64,000 nt of DNA from Oscillospiraceae bacterium (GTDB lineage Bacteria; Bacillota_A; Clostridia; Oscillospirales; Ruminococcaceae), in NCBI GenBank assembly GCA_004558145.1, contig SFDQ01000003.1, forward strand, positions 237,244-301,243. Reading direction: 5' to 3'. The stretch's first letter is position 1. Each line of letters starts with the position of its first letter. Made by a program: the position numbers and the translations under genes. Shown here piece by piece: positions 49,625-58,246 of the stretch. The notes below the pieces were generated by a model. That model did no database searches, was not told the DNA's origin, and saw only the letters and a list, made by a program, of their open reading frames with translations.

Positions 49625-50944
49625 TTACACCTGCATGTTCATGGGGTTCTCGGCGGTCTCGGTGTCCACCTTGTCGAACTGGTAGTCATTGCCGGGCAGG
49701 ATGGCGTTCAGCAGGATGCCCACGATGGCGGCGATGGCCAGACCGGACAGGGTGATGCTCACACCGGCCACCTGGAAGGTCAGGCCGCCCAGGCTGTTGA
49801 AGCCCAGAGCGCTGACCAGGATGACCGCGGCGATGATGAGGTTGCGGCTGTTGGTGAAGTCGACCTGGTTCTCGACCACGTTGCGCACACCGATGGCGCT
49901 GATCATGCCGTAGAGGATGAAGGACACGCCGCCGATGATGGCGGTGGGCACGGTGTTGATGACCGCGTCAAACTTGGGGCTGAAGCTCATCAGGATGGCG
50001 AACACGGCAGCGATGCGCATTACGCGGGGGTCGTAGATCTTGGTCAGGGCCAGCACGCCGGTGTTCTCGCCGTAGGTGGTGTTGGCAGGGCCGCCCAGGA
50101 AGCCGGCCATGGTGGTGGCCAGACCGTCGCCCAGCAGGGTCTTGTTCAGGCCGGGCTCGCGGATGTAGTTCTTGCCGGTGGTGGCGCTGATGGCGGCGAT
50201 GTCGCCGATGTGCTCCATCATGGTGGCCAGAGCGATGGGCATGATGGTCAGGATGGCGGAGATGTCAAACTTGGCCAGGGCGCTGGTGTGCACGGGGATG
50301 CCGAACCAGTCGGCCTGGGCGATGGGCGCAAAGTCCACCGCGCCGGTGACCAGAGCCACAACGTAGGACACAAGCACACCCAGCAGGATGGGCAGGATCT
50401 TGACCATGCCCTTGCCCCAGATGTTGCAGACCACAACGGTGCCCAGGGCCACAAAGGCCAGCAGCCAGTTGGTGGCGCAGTTGGTGATGGCGCTAGGGGC
50501 CAGGATCAGGCCGATGGCGATGATGATGGGGCCGGTCACAACGGGCGGGAAGAAGCGCATGATGCGGCCGATGCCGAACACGCTGATGAGCAGGCTCATC
50601 ACCAGATAGACAAGACCCGCGAACACAACGCCGCCGCAGGCGTAGGGCAGCATCTCGGTGTTGGGGGTGCCGTCGGCGGCCATGGGGGCCACGATGGCGA
50701 AACCGCCCAGGAAGGCGAAGGACGAACCCAGGAAGGCGGGGACCTTGCCTTTGGTGATCAGGTGGAACAGCAGGGTGCCCAGGCCCGCGCAAAGCAGCGT
50801 GGTGGACACATTCAGGCCGGTCAGCAGCGGCACCAGAACGGTCGCGCCGAACATGGCGAAGGTGTGCTGCACGCCCAGGATGATCATCTTGGGCACGCCC
50901 AGCTGGCGGGCGTCAAAAATGCCCTCGTTCACTTTCTCATTCAT
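49625..50944 (-). CDS. uraA: Uracil/xanthine permease (UraA-type NCS2 transporter)
   Basis: Proton-coupled nucleobase transporter of 439 residues with about 12-14 membrane helices. NCS2 signatures are GVQHTFAMFGATVLVPLLTGL, MEHIGDIAAISATTGKNY (conserved Glu in the binding site) and FLGGPANTTYGENTGVLALTKIYDPRVMRIAA. These fit the uracil branch better than the xanthine branch. GGAGG lies 9 nt before the ATG; an ATGTAA start-stop element lies between them. A leader with a small ORF and a terminator precedes it. Confidence 0.95.
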   Translation of the reverse strand: MNEKVNEGIFDARQLGVPKMIILGVQHTFAMFGATVLVPLLTGLNVSTTLLCAGLGTLLFHLITKGKVPAFLGSSFAFLGGFAIVAPMAADGTPNTEMLPYACGGVVFAGLVYLVMSLLISVFGIGRIMRFFPPVVTGPIIIAIGLILAPSAITNCATNWLLAFVALGTVVVCNIWGKGMVKILPILLGVLVSYVVALVTGAVDFAPIAQADWFGIPVHTSALAKFDISAILTIMPIALATMMEHIGDIAAISATTGKNYIREPGLNKTLLGDGLATTMAGFLGGPANTTYGENTGVLALTKIYDPRVMRIAAVFAILMSFSPKFDAVINTVPTAIIGGVSFILYGMISAIGVRNVVENQVDFTNSRNLIIAAVILVSALGFNSLGGLTFQVAGVSITLSGLAIAAIVGILLNAILPGNDYQFDKVDTETAENPMNMQV

Positions 50945-50950
50945 TTACAT
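50945..50950 (-). promoter_or_regulatory. Start-stop element (ATG TAA) before uraA
   Basis: On the minus strand ATGTAA sits directly against the uraA ATG and is closer to the AGGAGG site than the true start. A ribosome could initiate there, stop at once and either restart or stall, lowering uraA translation. Confidence 0.4.
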
Positions 50951-51024
50951 TTTCCTCCTCTTGCTCTTTGCTGCTCTATTCTAAAAGCCTGCGGGAGACC
51001 CGCCGGCGCATAGAAAGCTCAAAA

Positions 51025-51060
51025 AAAGAGGCATTGGTGTTAAAACACCAATGCCTCTTT
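51025..51060 (-). terminator. Intrinsic terminator in the uraA leader
   Basis: Perfect 17-bp inverted repeat (51025-51041 and 51044-51060) with a 2-nt centre, followed on the minus strand only by seven T. It lies about 80 nt upstream of uraA and downstream of the only clear promoter, so uraA expression should need read-through. A PyrR-type antiterminator was not recognised. Confidence 0.85.
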
Positions 51061-51129
51061 GAAAACTGGAAACAAAACCGGCGAAAAAGCCAGCAGCTCA
51101 TTCTTCAGAAACGATTTTTTCATCCGCAT
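51040..51129 (-). CDS. 29-codon small ORF in the uraA leader
   Basis: Encodes MRMKKSFLKNELLAFSPVLF followed by PVFKEALVF. AAGGGGG lies 8 nt before the ATG at 51129; a SigA promoter lies just upstream, and the stop codon TAA falls in the loop of the terminator, so the last six codons are the 5' arm of the stem. The peptide is basic at the N-terminus and hydrophobic after, without a recognised family. It may be a real small membrane peptide with its own terminator or a leader peptide whose translation controls uraA. Confidence 0.55.
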   Translation of the reverse strand: MRMKKSFLKNELLAFSPVLFPVFKEALVF

Positions 51130-51158
51130 GTCCGCCGCCCCCTTCGCAAATTTTTTAC

Positions 51159-51187
51159 ATTATAGCAATTTCATTTACAAAATGCAA
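51159..51187 (-). promoter_or_regulatory. SigA promoter of the small ORF/uraA transcript
   Basis: Minus-strand TTGCAT (51187-51182), 17-bp spacer, TATAAT (51164-51159). Expected start near 51152. Confidence 0.75.
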
Positions 51188-51254
51188 GTCCCTTTTTTAT
51201 GGAATTTTGCGGGAGGGGCAGATGCTGCCATGATGGGCTCTGTTAAAAGAAAAG

Positions 51255-51284
51255 CGCCGAAGCAAACCGAGGTTTGCTTCGGCG
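51255..51284 (-). terminator. Terminator of tRNA-Leu
   Basis: Perfect 14-bp stem (cgccgaagcaaacc, 2-nt loop, complement) followed on the minus strand by cttttctttt. It abuts the tRNA 3' CCA. Confidence 0.9.
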
Positions 51285-51371
51285 TGGTGCCGCTGACCGG
51301 GATCGAACCGGTACGGTGTTGCCACCGAGGGATTTTAAGTCCCTTGCGTCTGCCAGTTCCGCCACAGCGGC
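51285..51371 (-). tRNA. tRNA-Leu (anticodon TAA)
   Basis: An 87-nt class II tRNA including encoded CCA. The acceptor stem GCCGCTG pairs with CAGCGGC; the anticodon arm GGGA-CTTAAAA-TCCC gives anticodon TAA (reads UUA). A variable arm (CTCGGTGGCAACACCG) and T arm CCGG-TTCGATC-CCGG are present. It has its own promoter and terminator. Confidence 0.96.
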
Positions 51372-51390
51372 GCATCTAAAAAGCTATTTT

Positions 51391-51419
51391 ATAATACAAT
51401 ACCCACCCGGCAAAGTCAA
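51391..51419 (-). promoter_or_regulatory. Promoter of tRNA-Leu
   Basis: Minus-strand TTGACT (51419-51414), 17-bp spacer, TATTAT (51396-51391), about 20 nt before the mature 5' end. Confidence 0.8.
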
Positions 51420-51515
51420 CACGAGGGGTGGGAAATTGTATTTTTGCCGCCGATGCCTTATAATAATGAAAACACGCCGCCCGCTCAAAGCCGGGCGATT
51501 ATGACGGAGGCTGCA

Positions 51516-53564
51516 ATGACCCCGAACAACAAGCGTAACATCCGCCTTTTTCTGCTGGGGGCCCTGCTGGGGCTCGCGGCCTTTCTGTGTTTATACGGTG
51601 TTTCGGCGCTGGACGTGACCAACGACACGTTTTTGCGCGGCGGCTACATCGAGCAGGACGTGCAGCAACATTACGCCGGCTGGCTGTTCTACCGCCAGTC
51701 TTCCCTCTCGCTGCCGCTGTGCGAGACAGACCACCTGAACTGGCCCGACGGCACCAGCATCGCCTTCACCGATTCCATTCCGCTTTTCGCAGCCTTTTTC
51801 CGGCTGCTGAGCCCGCTGCTGCCTGAGACGTTCCAGTACTTCGGGCTTTACACCGCGCTGTGCTTTGCACTGCAGGGCGGGTTTGCCGCACTGTTGGTGG
51901 GCCTTTTCACGCGCTCGGACCTTGCCGCGCTGCTGGGCGCTGTGCCCTTTGTGTCCAGTCCCATCCTGCTGGAGCGGGCGTTCCGCCACACTTCGCTGGC
52001 GGCGCACTTTCTCATCCTTGCGGCGCTCTATTACTATGTGTCGGGCATGCGGCAAAACCGCTTTGCCTTCAAGGGGCTTTTTGCCGTCAATGCGCTGGCC
52101 ATCGCCATCCACCCCTACTTTGTGCCCATGACCTACGCCATCACCTTCGCGTTGATGGCGGGATATTCCTGGCGCAACCGCCGGCTCCTGCGTCCCGCCG
52201 CTTTTCTGGCGGCGAATCTTGCGACCACTGCCTGCGTGGGCTGGCTGTTCGGTGTGTTCAGCTCAACGGGTTCCGGCGCGGGCGGCGCTGGCAACGAATA
52301 CGGCTATTTTTCCATGAACCTGAACGCCCTTTGGAACCCCACCAGCCGCGGCGTTGTCTGGAGTCTGTTCCTGCCCGTGCAGAATCAGACGGGCGGCAAC
52401 TACGACGGTTTCAACTACCTGGGCCTGGGCGTGCTGCTTGGTGCGGCAGTGGTCGCGGTATGGGGCCTCTGGGTGCTGCGCGCCCGTCTGCTGACGCTTG
52501 CGCGCCGGCATGGCTGGCTGCTGTTCGTCTGCGCATGCCTGACCGCCTTTGCGGTGAGCCATGTGGTCACCGCAAACGGCGCGACCCTCTTCCGCATTCC
52601 CCTGCCGCAGGCTCTGGTGGAACTGGCCACCACCCTGCGCAGCAGCGGACGGCTGTTCTGGCCGGTCTATTACCTCATCATGCTGGCTGCGGTGGCGGGT
52701 CTGATACGGCTGTGCGGCGCGTTGCGCTTCAAACATGCAGGCGTCGCGGCCCTGGCCTGTCTGTGCGTTGTTCAGCTGGTGGATCTGAGTCCGGCGCTGG
52801 CCCAGAAGGCCGCCTCCCTGCGGGAATACTCCCCCATCGAGACCGACCTTGTCACCGGCACCACCCCGGCGCTCAGCACGACCACCGATTTCTTTGAGAC
52901 AGTGAGCGGGCGTTACGACACTCTCATTGCTCTGGACCCGCTAACGCAAACCGGGATGGAACTGGCTCTTTATGCCGCTGACGAGGGAATGAACAGCACC
53001 GATACTTCGGTGGTGGCCCGCTATGACGAGGCAGCCGCGGAGGCCCGCCGCGCCGGCTTTATCGACGAGGTGCTCTCCGGGGAGATACGCTCCGACTGCC
53101 TGTATGTGACCGAGAGGCCCGAGACCTTTTTGCAGCTGGCAGACGCCGCCGCAGAACAGGGCGCCTGGTGCGGCGCTCTCTATGCCCGGGAGGGAGAGAG
53201 CGAAAGCGAACCCGCTCTCTATGTGATTGCGCCGAGACTGGATGACTACAGCCATGAACTTGCGGTGACTTACAGCGAAGATTTTCCCCTGCGCATCGCG
53301 GACTATTCCGACGACTACTGGTTTGACGGCGTTCTGAGCCTGAATCTGGCCGACATCGGCCGGGAAGCGGACGAAAACAAAGTGGTGCTGTTTTATGACA
53401 CGCCCCTTGCCCGCCGCCGCCTGACCCCGGGCGCTGCCATCCTCTGCGAGGGACAGCGCTACCCCATTCTGGACGTGGACGACAGCGACGAGGGCTGGCT
53501 GATGGTGACGCTGGACACAGCGGACGCCCGCCCTCTGGCCGGAAAGGATCTGGTGATTCAATAA
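51516..53564 (+). CDS. DUF6311-like polytopic membrane protein (GT-C-like)
   Basis: A 682-residue protein with about ten to twelve helices in the first 450 residues and a soluble C-terminal part of about 230 residues. LNWPDGTSIAFTDSIPLFAAFFRLLSPLLPETFQYFGLY and LLGAVPFVSSPILLERAFRHTSLAAHFLILAALYYY fit DUF6311, a family of GT-C-fold-like membrane proteins probably using lipid-linked sugars; activity is unproven. ATG 51516 is chosen for GGAGG 5 nt upstream. Followed 1 bp later by the pseudouridine synthase gene. Confidence 0.7.
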   Translation: MTPNNKRNIRLFLLGALLGLAAFLCLYGVSALDVTNDTFLRGGYIEQDVQQHYAGWLFYRQSSLSLPLCETDHLNWPDGTSIAFTDSIPLFAAFFRLLSPLLPETFQYFGLYTALCFALQGGFAALLVGLFTRSDLAALLGAVPFVSSPILLERAFRHTSLAAHFLILAALYYYVSGMRQNRFAFKGLFAVNALAIAIHPYFVPMTYAITFALMAGYSWRNRRLLRPAAFLAANLATTACVGWLFGVFSSTGSGAGGAGNEYGYFSMNLNALWNPTSRGVVWSLFLPVQNQTGGNYDGFNYLGLGVLLGAAVVAVWGLWVLRARLLTLARRHGWLLFVCACLTAFAVSHVVTANGATLFRIPLPQALVELATTLRSSGRLFWPVYYLIMLAAVAGLIRLCGALRFKHAGVAALACLCVVQLVDLSPALAQKAASLREYSPIETDLVTGTTPALSTTTDFFETVSGRYDTLIALDPLTQTGMELALYAADEGMNSTDTSVVARYDEAAAEARRAGFIDEVLSGEIRSDCLYVTERPETFLQLADAAAEQGAWCGALYAREGESESEPALYVIAPRLDDYSHELAVTYSEDFPLRIADYSDDYWFDGVLSLNLADIGREADENKVVLFYDTPLARRRLTPGAAILCEGQRYPILDVDDSDEGWLMVTLDTADARPLAGKDLVIQ

Positions 53565-53565
53565 A

Positions 53566-54519
53566 ATGGAAGTGCTGCGCGTAAACTGCCTTTTGCCCAC
53601 CCGGCTGGACAAATACCTGATGCAGCAGTACCCGGTGCTGACGCCGGGCCGCCTGAACAAGGCCCTTCGGGAAAACAAGATAAAGCTGAACGGAAAAAAG
53701 CAGCCCCTCTCCACCCGTGTGCAGGCGGGCGACGAGATAAAGCTGTTTTTTTTGCCCGACCAGCTGAACGCCGCGCCGCCCGCGGAAGGCCCGGCTTTCT
53801 TGCAGGCGAAGTATCCCGCAAAAGTGGTGTATGAAAATGACCAGCTGCTCATCGCCGACAAACCCGCCGGCCTGCCGGTGAACGACGAAAGCGACCCGGA
53901 CACTCTCATCCACCGGGTGCAGCTGTATCTCTATAAAAAGGGCGAATACCGCCCCGGCGAGTGCTTTGCCCCGGCGCTGTGCCACCGGCTGGACACCGGC
54001 ACCAGCGGCCTTGTGCTGGTGGCCAAGACCGCTCAGGCGCTGGCAGATTTGACCGAGCTCATCCGGGCACGGCGGCTGAAAAAGGAGTATCTCTGCGTCA
54101 CCTTCGGGCGGCCGGAGCCTCCTGCCGCCACATTGACTGGCTGGCTGAAGAAGGACGCGGCAAAGGGCCGGGTCACGGTGGTGGACCACCCGGCGGCGGA
54201 CGCGGTGCCCATTGAGACCCGCTACGAAACGATGGCCGTCAGCGGGCGGCTGGCCCTTCTGCGGGTGGAACTCATCACCGGGCGCACCCACCAGATACGT
54301 GCCCATCTGGCCAGCATTGGCTGCCCCATCCTGGGGGACGGAAAGTATGGTCAGAACGCCGTGAACCGGCAGCTGCACTTCAAGTATCAGGCGCTGTGTG
54401 CCTGGCGGCTCACCTTCCCGACGGACTGTCCTCCCTCTCTCACTTCTGTGAATGGAAAATGCTTTATACTTGAAAAGCCCTGGTACTGCCGCCAGCTACT
54501 GGACGGCGAACTGAAATAA
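53566..54519 (+). CDS. RluA-family pseudouridine synthase
   Basis: Makes pseudouridine in rRNA or tRNA. The 317 residues have an S4-like N-terminus (RLDKYLMQQYPVLTPGRLNKALRENKIKLNG), the catalytic-Asp motif HRLDTGTSGLVLVAK, LKKEYLCV and the RluA hallmark ITGRTHQIRAHLASIGCPILGD. The exact target uridine cannot be told. It starts 1 bp after the DUF6311 gene with no clear ribosome site, implying coupling. Confidence 0.93.
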   Translation: MEVLRVNCLLPTRLDKYLMQQYPVLTPGRLNKALRENKIKLNGKKQPLSTRVQAGDEIKLFFLPDQLNAAPPAEGPAFLQAKYPAKVVYENDQLLIADKPAGLPVNDESDPDTLIHRVQLYLYKKGEYRPGECFAPALCHRLDTGTSGLVLVAKTAQALADLTELIRARRLKKEYLCVTFGRPEPPAATLTGWLKKDAAKGRVTVVDHPAADAVPIETRYETMAVSGRLALLRVELITGRTHQIRAHLASIGCPILGDGKYGQNAVNRQLHFKYQALCAWRLTFPTDCPPSLTSVNGKCFILEKPWYCRQLLDGELK

Positions 54520-54522
54520 AAG

Positions 54523-54563
54523 AACGGACCGCAGCGCGGGCATCAGCCCCGCTGCGGTCCGTT
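54523..54563. terminator. Terminator shared by the RluA-type gene and rnmV
   Basis: Perfect 14-bp inverted repeat (aacggaccgcagcg and complement) with a loop that contains the rnmV stop codon. T-rich on both exits (ttttgtatt; ttcttttattt), so it serves both convergent genes and codes for the end of rnmV. Confidence 0.85.
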
Positions 54564-55142
54564 TTGTATTTCGTCGATCTCTTCCCAGGCATAAAGGCTG
54601 TTCAGCACATCGCACAGCGCTTTTTTGGAAAGCCGCGGCGGCAAACCCAGGCGCTTCAAAAAGGCGTAGCGCTCTTCCCTGCTGCCGGCGGTACCGGAAA
54701 GGCCCCATGCGTAAAGGTCGCCGTAGGTGATGACGCGTCCTGCGCGGCGGGCGGTCTCCTGCCCTCCAGCGGACAAAACCGCCTGCCGAAGAGCCTGCAC
54801 GTCAAAGCCCTCCACGCCCAGCAGACCCTCTTTGCCGGGAGCGGCTTTGCGTTTTTCCTTGCCTTCCACTGCGGGCACATAGGCGTGGCGCACATGTTCC
54901 GCTCCCACAAGGTCCGCCACAAAGCGCCGGATGCGAAAGCCCGCCGCGTCCGGGTCGGTCAGGACAATGACGCCCCGCTGACGGCCCAGCTCTTTCAGAA
55001 GGCTCTGGGTCTCCTTGTCCTTGAAGATGCCAAAACCGTCGGTGGTCAGGATGAGCGCATCCACTGCGTTGGTGAGGGCTGCCGCGTCGTAACGGCCTTC
55101 CACCACCAGAACCTGCCGGATACGCGGCTTTTCGCCCGTCAT
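54543..55142 (-). CDS. rnmV: Ribonuclease M5
   Basis: TOPRIM ribonuclease that matures 5S rRNA, 199 residues. Motifs are VLVVEGRYDAAAL (Glu), LTDPDAAGFRIRRFV (DxD), then HAYVPAVEGK and a C-terminal DUF4093 region (LGVEGFDVQALRQAVL...YGDLYAWGLSG). The start overlaps the holA stop codon by 4 bp. The usual partner rsmA (ksgA) is not next to it. Confidence 0.94.
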   Translation of the reverse strand: MTGEKPRIRQVLVVEGRYDAAALTNAVDALILTTDGFGIFKDKETQSLLKELGRQRGVIVLTDPDAAGFRIRRFVADLVGAEHVRHAYVPAVEGKEKRKAAPGKEGLLGVEGFDVQALRQAVLSAGGQETARRAGRVITYGDLYAWGLSGTAGSREERYAFLKRLGLPPRLSKKALCDVLNSLYAWEEIDEIQNGPQRG

Positions 55143-56173
55143 CGGCGGCCTCCCGCCGCCGCAAGGCGGCACAGCGCCGTTTGCAGCAACACGTCCGGGG
55201 CGGTGGGCGAACCGCCCTTCAAATCGCCGTCCAGTTCGGCCAGCACTTCCAGGCAGGCGGCCAGCTGAGCCAGGGTGTAGCTGGACGCGTTCCTGCCGCT
55301 GATCTGAAGGCGGGTGGGCTTGCCGGTGTATCCAAAATCCTTGTAGACCCGGTTGTAGTCCAGCTTTTGGGCCTGAGCCGCCTTGACGCGGTACATATCC
55401 ACAAAGCTGCTGGTAAGCGCGGCGGTGATGGCGATGGGGTCTGTTTTGAGGCGCAACAGCACTTCCAGCATTTCGCAGGCGCGGGCGGCGTTGCGGGAGG
55501 TCACACAGCGCACCATGTCGAACACATCCGCCTCCAGGTTGCGGGTGCCCATCTCCACCACCAGCGCGGGGGTGATCTCGGTGTAGCCGCTGGCGGCGGC
55601 CAGCTTGTCCACCTCGTTTTCCAGCAGGAACATGTCCTGGCCGCACCGCTCCAGCATGGCGGCGGCGGCGTTTTCTGACAGTTCGGTGCCCTGTTCCCGG
55701 GCGCGCTGGCGCAAAAGCGCCCGCAGCTGCTGCGGGCCGGGGTGGACCATCTGCGCCGCATAGCCTTCCTTTTCGCAAAGGGCGATGAGCTTTTTGGCCT
55801 GTTTGCCGATCTTGAGTTGGCCGCGTTCCTCGGTGAACACACTGAACATCACAAACGTGGCGTTCTCTGTGCTGGCCAGCACGTCGCACACTTCTTCCAA
55901 GTCCTTTTCCCCGTAGGAGGCAGGCTGCAGGTTCGGCATCGAAACGATGCGCCGTGTGCCGAAAAAGGAGATGGTGCCCGCGGCCATCACCATCTCTTCC
56001 ACGCTGGGGGCGGGGCCGTCCAGCACGGTGACTTCTCCGTCGGTGGCGGCGGCCAGTTCCGCCAGGGTCTTTTCGGCGGCGGTGCGGGCCAGGAAGGGAT
56101 CGGAGGAATAGAAATAGTAGACCGAAGCGCCTTTTTCCAGCGCCTCACGCCACTGCGTTTTGTTGTAAAGCAT
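55139..56173 (-). CDS. holA: DNA polymerase III delta subunit
   Basis: Clamp-loader subunit, 344 residues. YYFYSSDPFLARTAAEKTLAEL, SFFGTRRIVSMPNLQ, ENEVDKLAAASG and the C-terminal LQISGRNASSYTLAQLAACLEVLAELDGDLKGG are diagnostic of HolA. AAAGGAGG precedes the ATG. Its 5' 29 bp overlap the comEC 3' end, a common comEC-holA arrangement. Confidence 0.95.
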   Translation of the reverse strand: MLYNKTQWREALEKGASVYYFYSSDPFLARTAAEKTLAELAAATDGEVTVLDGPAPSVEEMVMAAGTISFFGTRRIVSMPNLQPASYGEKDLEEVCDVLASTENATFVMFSVFTEERGQLKIGKQAKKLIALCEKEGYAAQMVHPGPQQLRALLRQRAREQGTELSENAAAAMLERCGQDMFLLENEVDKLAAASGYTEITPALVVEMGTRNLEADVFDMVRCVTSRNAARACEMLEVLLRLKTDPIAITAALTSSFVDMYRVKAAQAQKLDYNRVYKDFGYTGKPTRLQISGRNASSYTLAQLAACLEVLAELDGDLKGGSPTAPDVLLQTALCRLAAAGGRR

Positions 56174-58241
56174 AGCTTCCTCCTTTCAGCGCCACCGCCC
56201 GGCCCGGGCGTATCAGCACCCGCGCGCCGCGGGGCGCAAAGTACACATCGCTGCCCTGCAGAGCCTGCCATTCGTAGGCAGCGCAGACGATCAGCGTCTC
56301 AGCCTGCAGGCTGGCAGGTTCCGTGCTTCCGGTCACGGCAAGGTCAGCCTTTACCGGCGTGCCGGTATTCGCCGTCCCGGCGGGCACGGCGATTTTGTAT
56401 CCGTCCACATCCAGCAGCGCCAGACTGCCGCCGCGCAGGCGGATGACTGTTGCCATTATATCACAAACCGAGAGGGTTTGGGGTTCATTCACTGCAAAAT
56501 CCTCCACCGAAAGAGTATGTACCGCATCGGGCGCGGCGGAGGATGCGTCAGTGCGCAGGTCTATCACCCATTCTGCTTTGTCGATGCCTTTGCTTTGAAG
56601 ATATTCCTGCACCTGCCCGGCGTTGGTCTCGCCGCCGCGGAACACCACGAGAGCGTGCCCGTCCTGCACGGCGGCAACACAGGGGCTGGCCGCACTGCCA
56701 AGGACTGCCAGCTCCACCGTCCCCTGTTCCAGCGCCAGTGCCCAAACGACGCCCAAAGCCACCAGCGGAAGTGCGGTCAGCCATGCAAACCGCCTGAACC
56801 CCAATCTCCAAGCGCAAAGCACGGCGCACGCCGATGCGGCAAGCACGATGAGGGAGTAGTCCCGGGGCAGCGGCAGCCGGGCCAGCGGCAGCCCCGCACA
56901 GAACGCGGCCACGGCGTTGAGCAGTTTTGCCAAAAGCCCGCCCACCAGCGAAAAGGACCGCGCGGCAAACTCCAGCCCGGGAATGAAACCGCACCCGCCG
57001 GCCAGCATGCCGAACACCACGCAATATCCTGCAAGGGGCAGGGCCAGCAGGTTGGAGAGCACGGTCACGCCGCTCACAGAGAGACCACCCATCAACTGCA
57101 CCGGCAGGGTGAAGAGCGCCGCGAACACCGTGGGCAGCAAAAGAGAGAGCGCTCCTTCCTTCAACCGGCAAAGCGGCGGCCTTTTGTCGTCCGGCTGCTT
57201 TGCCTGCATCATTTTCAGCGTTTCGCCCGCAAGCACCACGCCGAGGGCAGCGGCAAAAGACAGCTGAAACGCCAAATCGCATACGGCATAAGGCCCTTGA
57301 AAGCTGATGAGAACAGCCGCAAGGGCCATGGAGGTGAGCGGATCGGCAGGAAGCAGGAACAGACTGCCCAGATGCAGGATCAGCGCGCCGATGCCTGCCC
57401 TGAGCACCGAGGGCGAAAAGCCGGTGAGCCCCATCATGAACAGAACGAGCAGGATGGCCGCCGCTGACCTCAGCCGCCGGAAGCTGCCGGTGTGGGTCGC
57501 AAACACGCCGCACACAAGACTCAGGTGCAGACCTGACACCACCAGCAGATGGGAAATGCCTGCATCCCGGTAGTCATCGGTGATTTTGTCGGGCAGACGG
57601 CTTTTGTCGCCGCTGGCCATGGCCGCAAGCACCGCCCCTTCATTGGTCGGCAGATAGCGGGCAACGTTCGCGGCGAACTGCTCCTGGAACCGGCTCAGAG
57701 CATACCGAAAACTGTTACTCTCCCCCACAAGTTCAGGGTTTTCCCGATATTCCGCCTGCAGATACACCCCGTCCGCCAGACTGGAATAGAAATATTCGTC
57801 CTTTCCCAGTGACTCAAGGTCAAGGGACACGCGGAACTGCTGCCCTTCCCGGCAGCAGGGAAAGACCGGCACCGAAACAAGAACGTGCGGCAGGCGTTCT
57901 CCTGTTTCGCTGTTTTCCAGCAGTTTGAGCCGGACCCGCATCGTATTCTCGGCAAAGCCGGGTTCCGCGCTCACCACCTCTGCCAAAACATCCATTTGGC
58001 GGCCTGCGAGGGAAAACGCCGGCCGGGCATGAAGTGTAAAGCCAGCGCACTGTACAACAAATCCTGTCAGGATCGCCAGCGGCAGAACACGGGCAAGGCC
58101 GCGCTTTCCCCTTGCCCAGGCAATGATGCCGCCGCAAACAAAAACTGCCGCAAGCGGCAGAAAAGCCGCCGGCGGCAGAGTGACAGCAGCCAGCTGAGTG
58201 AGAACGTATACACCGCCAAAGGCGGCTGCCGGGCGCCGCAC
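56145..58241 (-). CDS. comEC: ComEC/Rec2-type DNA uptake channel, degenerate C-terminal domain
   Basis: A 698-residue polytopic protein. DUF4131-like N-terminal helices, then an OB-like loop (RQMDVLAEVVSAEPGFAENTMRVRLKLLEN), then the Competence domain of about eight helices (GDKSRLPDKITDDYRDAGISHLLVVSGLHLSLVCGVF; LMGLTGFSPSVLRAGIGALI). The last 200 residues sit where ComEC has a metallo-beta-lactamase nuclease, but the HxHxDH metal motif is missing and only scraps remain. GTG 58241 starts 5 nt after the previous gene, with no clear ribosome site. DNA-uptake function is therefore uncertain. Confidence 0.88.
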   Translation of the reverse strand: MRRPAAAFGGVYVLTQLAAVTLPPAAFLPLAAVFVCGGIIAWARGKRGLARVLPLAILTGFVVQCAGFTLHARPAFSLAGRQMDVLAEVVSAEPGFAENTMRVRLKLLENSETGERLPHVLVSVPVFPCCREGQQFRVSLDLESLGKDEYFYSSLADGVYLQAEYRENPELVGESNSFRYALSRFQEQFAANVARYLPTNEGAVLAAMASGDKSRLPDKITDDYRDAGISHLLVVSGLHLSLVCGVFATHTGSFRRLRSAAAILLVLFMMGLTGFSPSVLRAGIGALILHLGSLFLLPADPLTSMALAAVLISFQGPYAVCDLAFQLSFAAALGVVLAGETLKMMQAKQPDDKRPPLCRLKEGALSLLLPTVFAALFTLPVQLMGGLSVSGVTVLSNLLALPLAGYCVVFGMLAGGCGFIPGLEFAARSFSLVGGLLAKLLNAVAAFCAGLPLARLPLPRDYSLIVLAASACAVLCAWRLGFRRFAWLTALPLVALGVVWALALEQGTVELAVLGSAASPCVAAVQDGHALVVFRGGETNAGQVQEYLQSKGIDKAEWVIDLRTDASSAAPDAVHTLSVEDFAVNEPQTLSVCDIMATVIRLRGGSLALLDVDGYKIAVPAGTANTGTPVKADLAVTGSTEPASLQAETLIVCAAYEWQALQGSDVYFAPRGARVLIRPGRAVALKGGSYALQQNAVA

Positions 58242-58246
58242 GGCGA

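Noticed and set aside
51061..51152. PyrR-type attenuator before uraA
   Set aside because: UCCAG and GAGGC occur but with the wrong spacing, and no antiterminator pairing was found; left as a generic attenuator.
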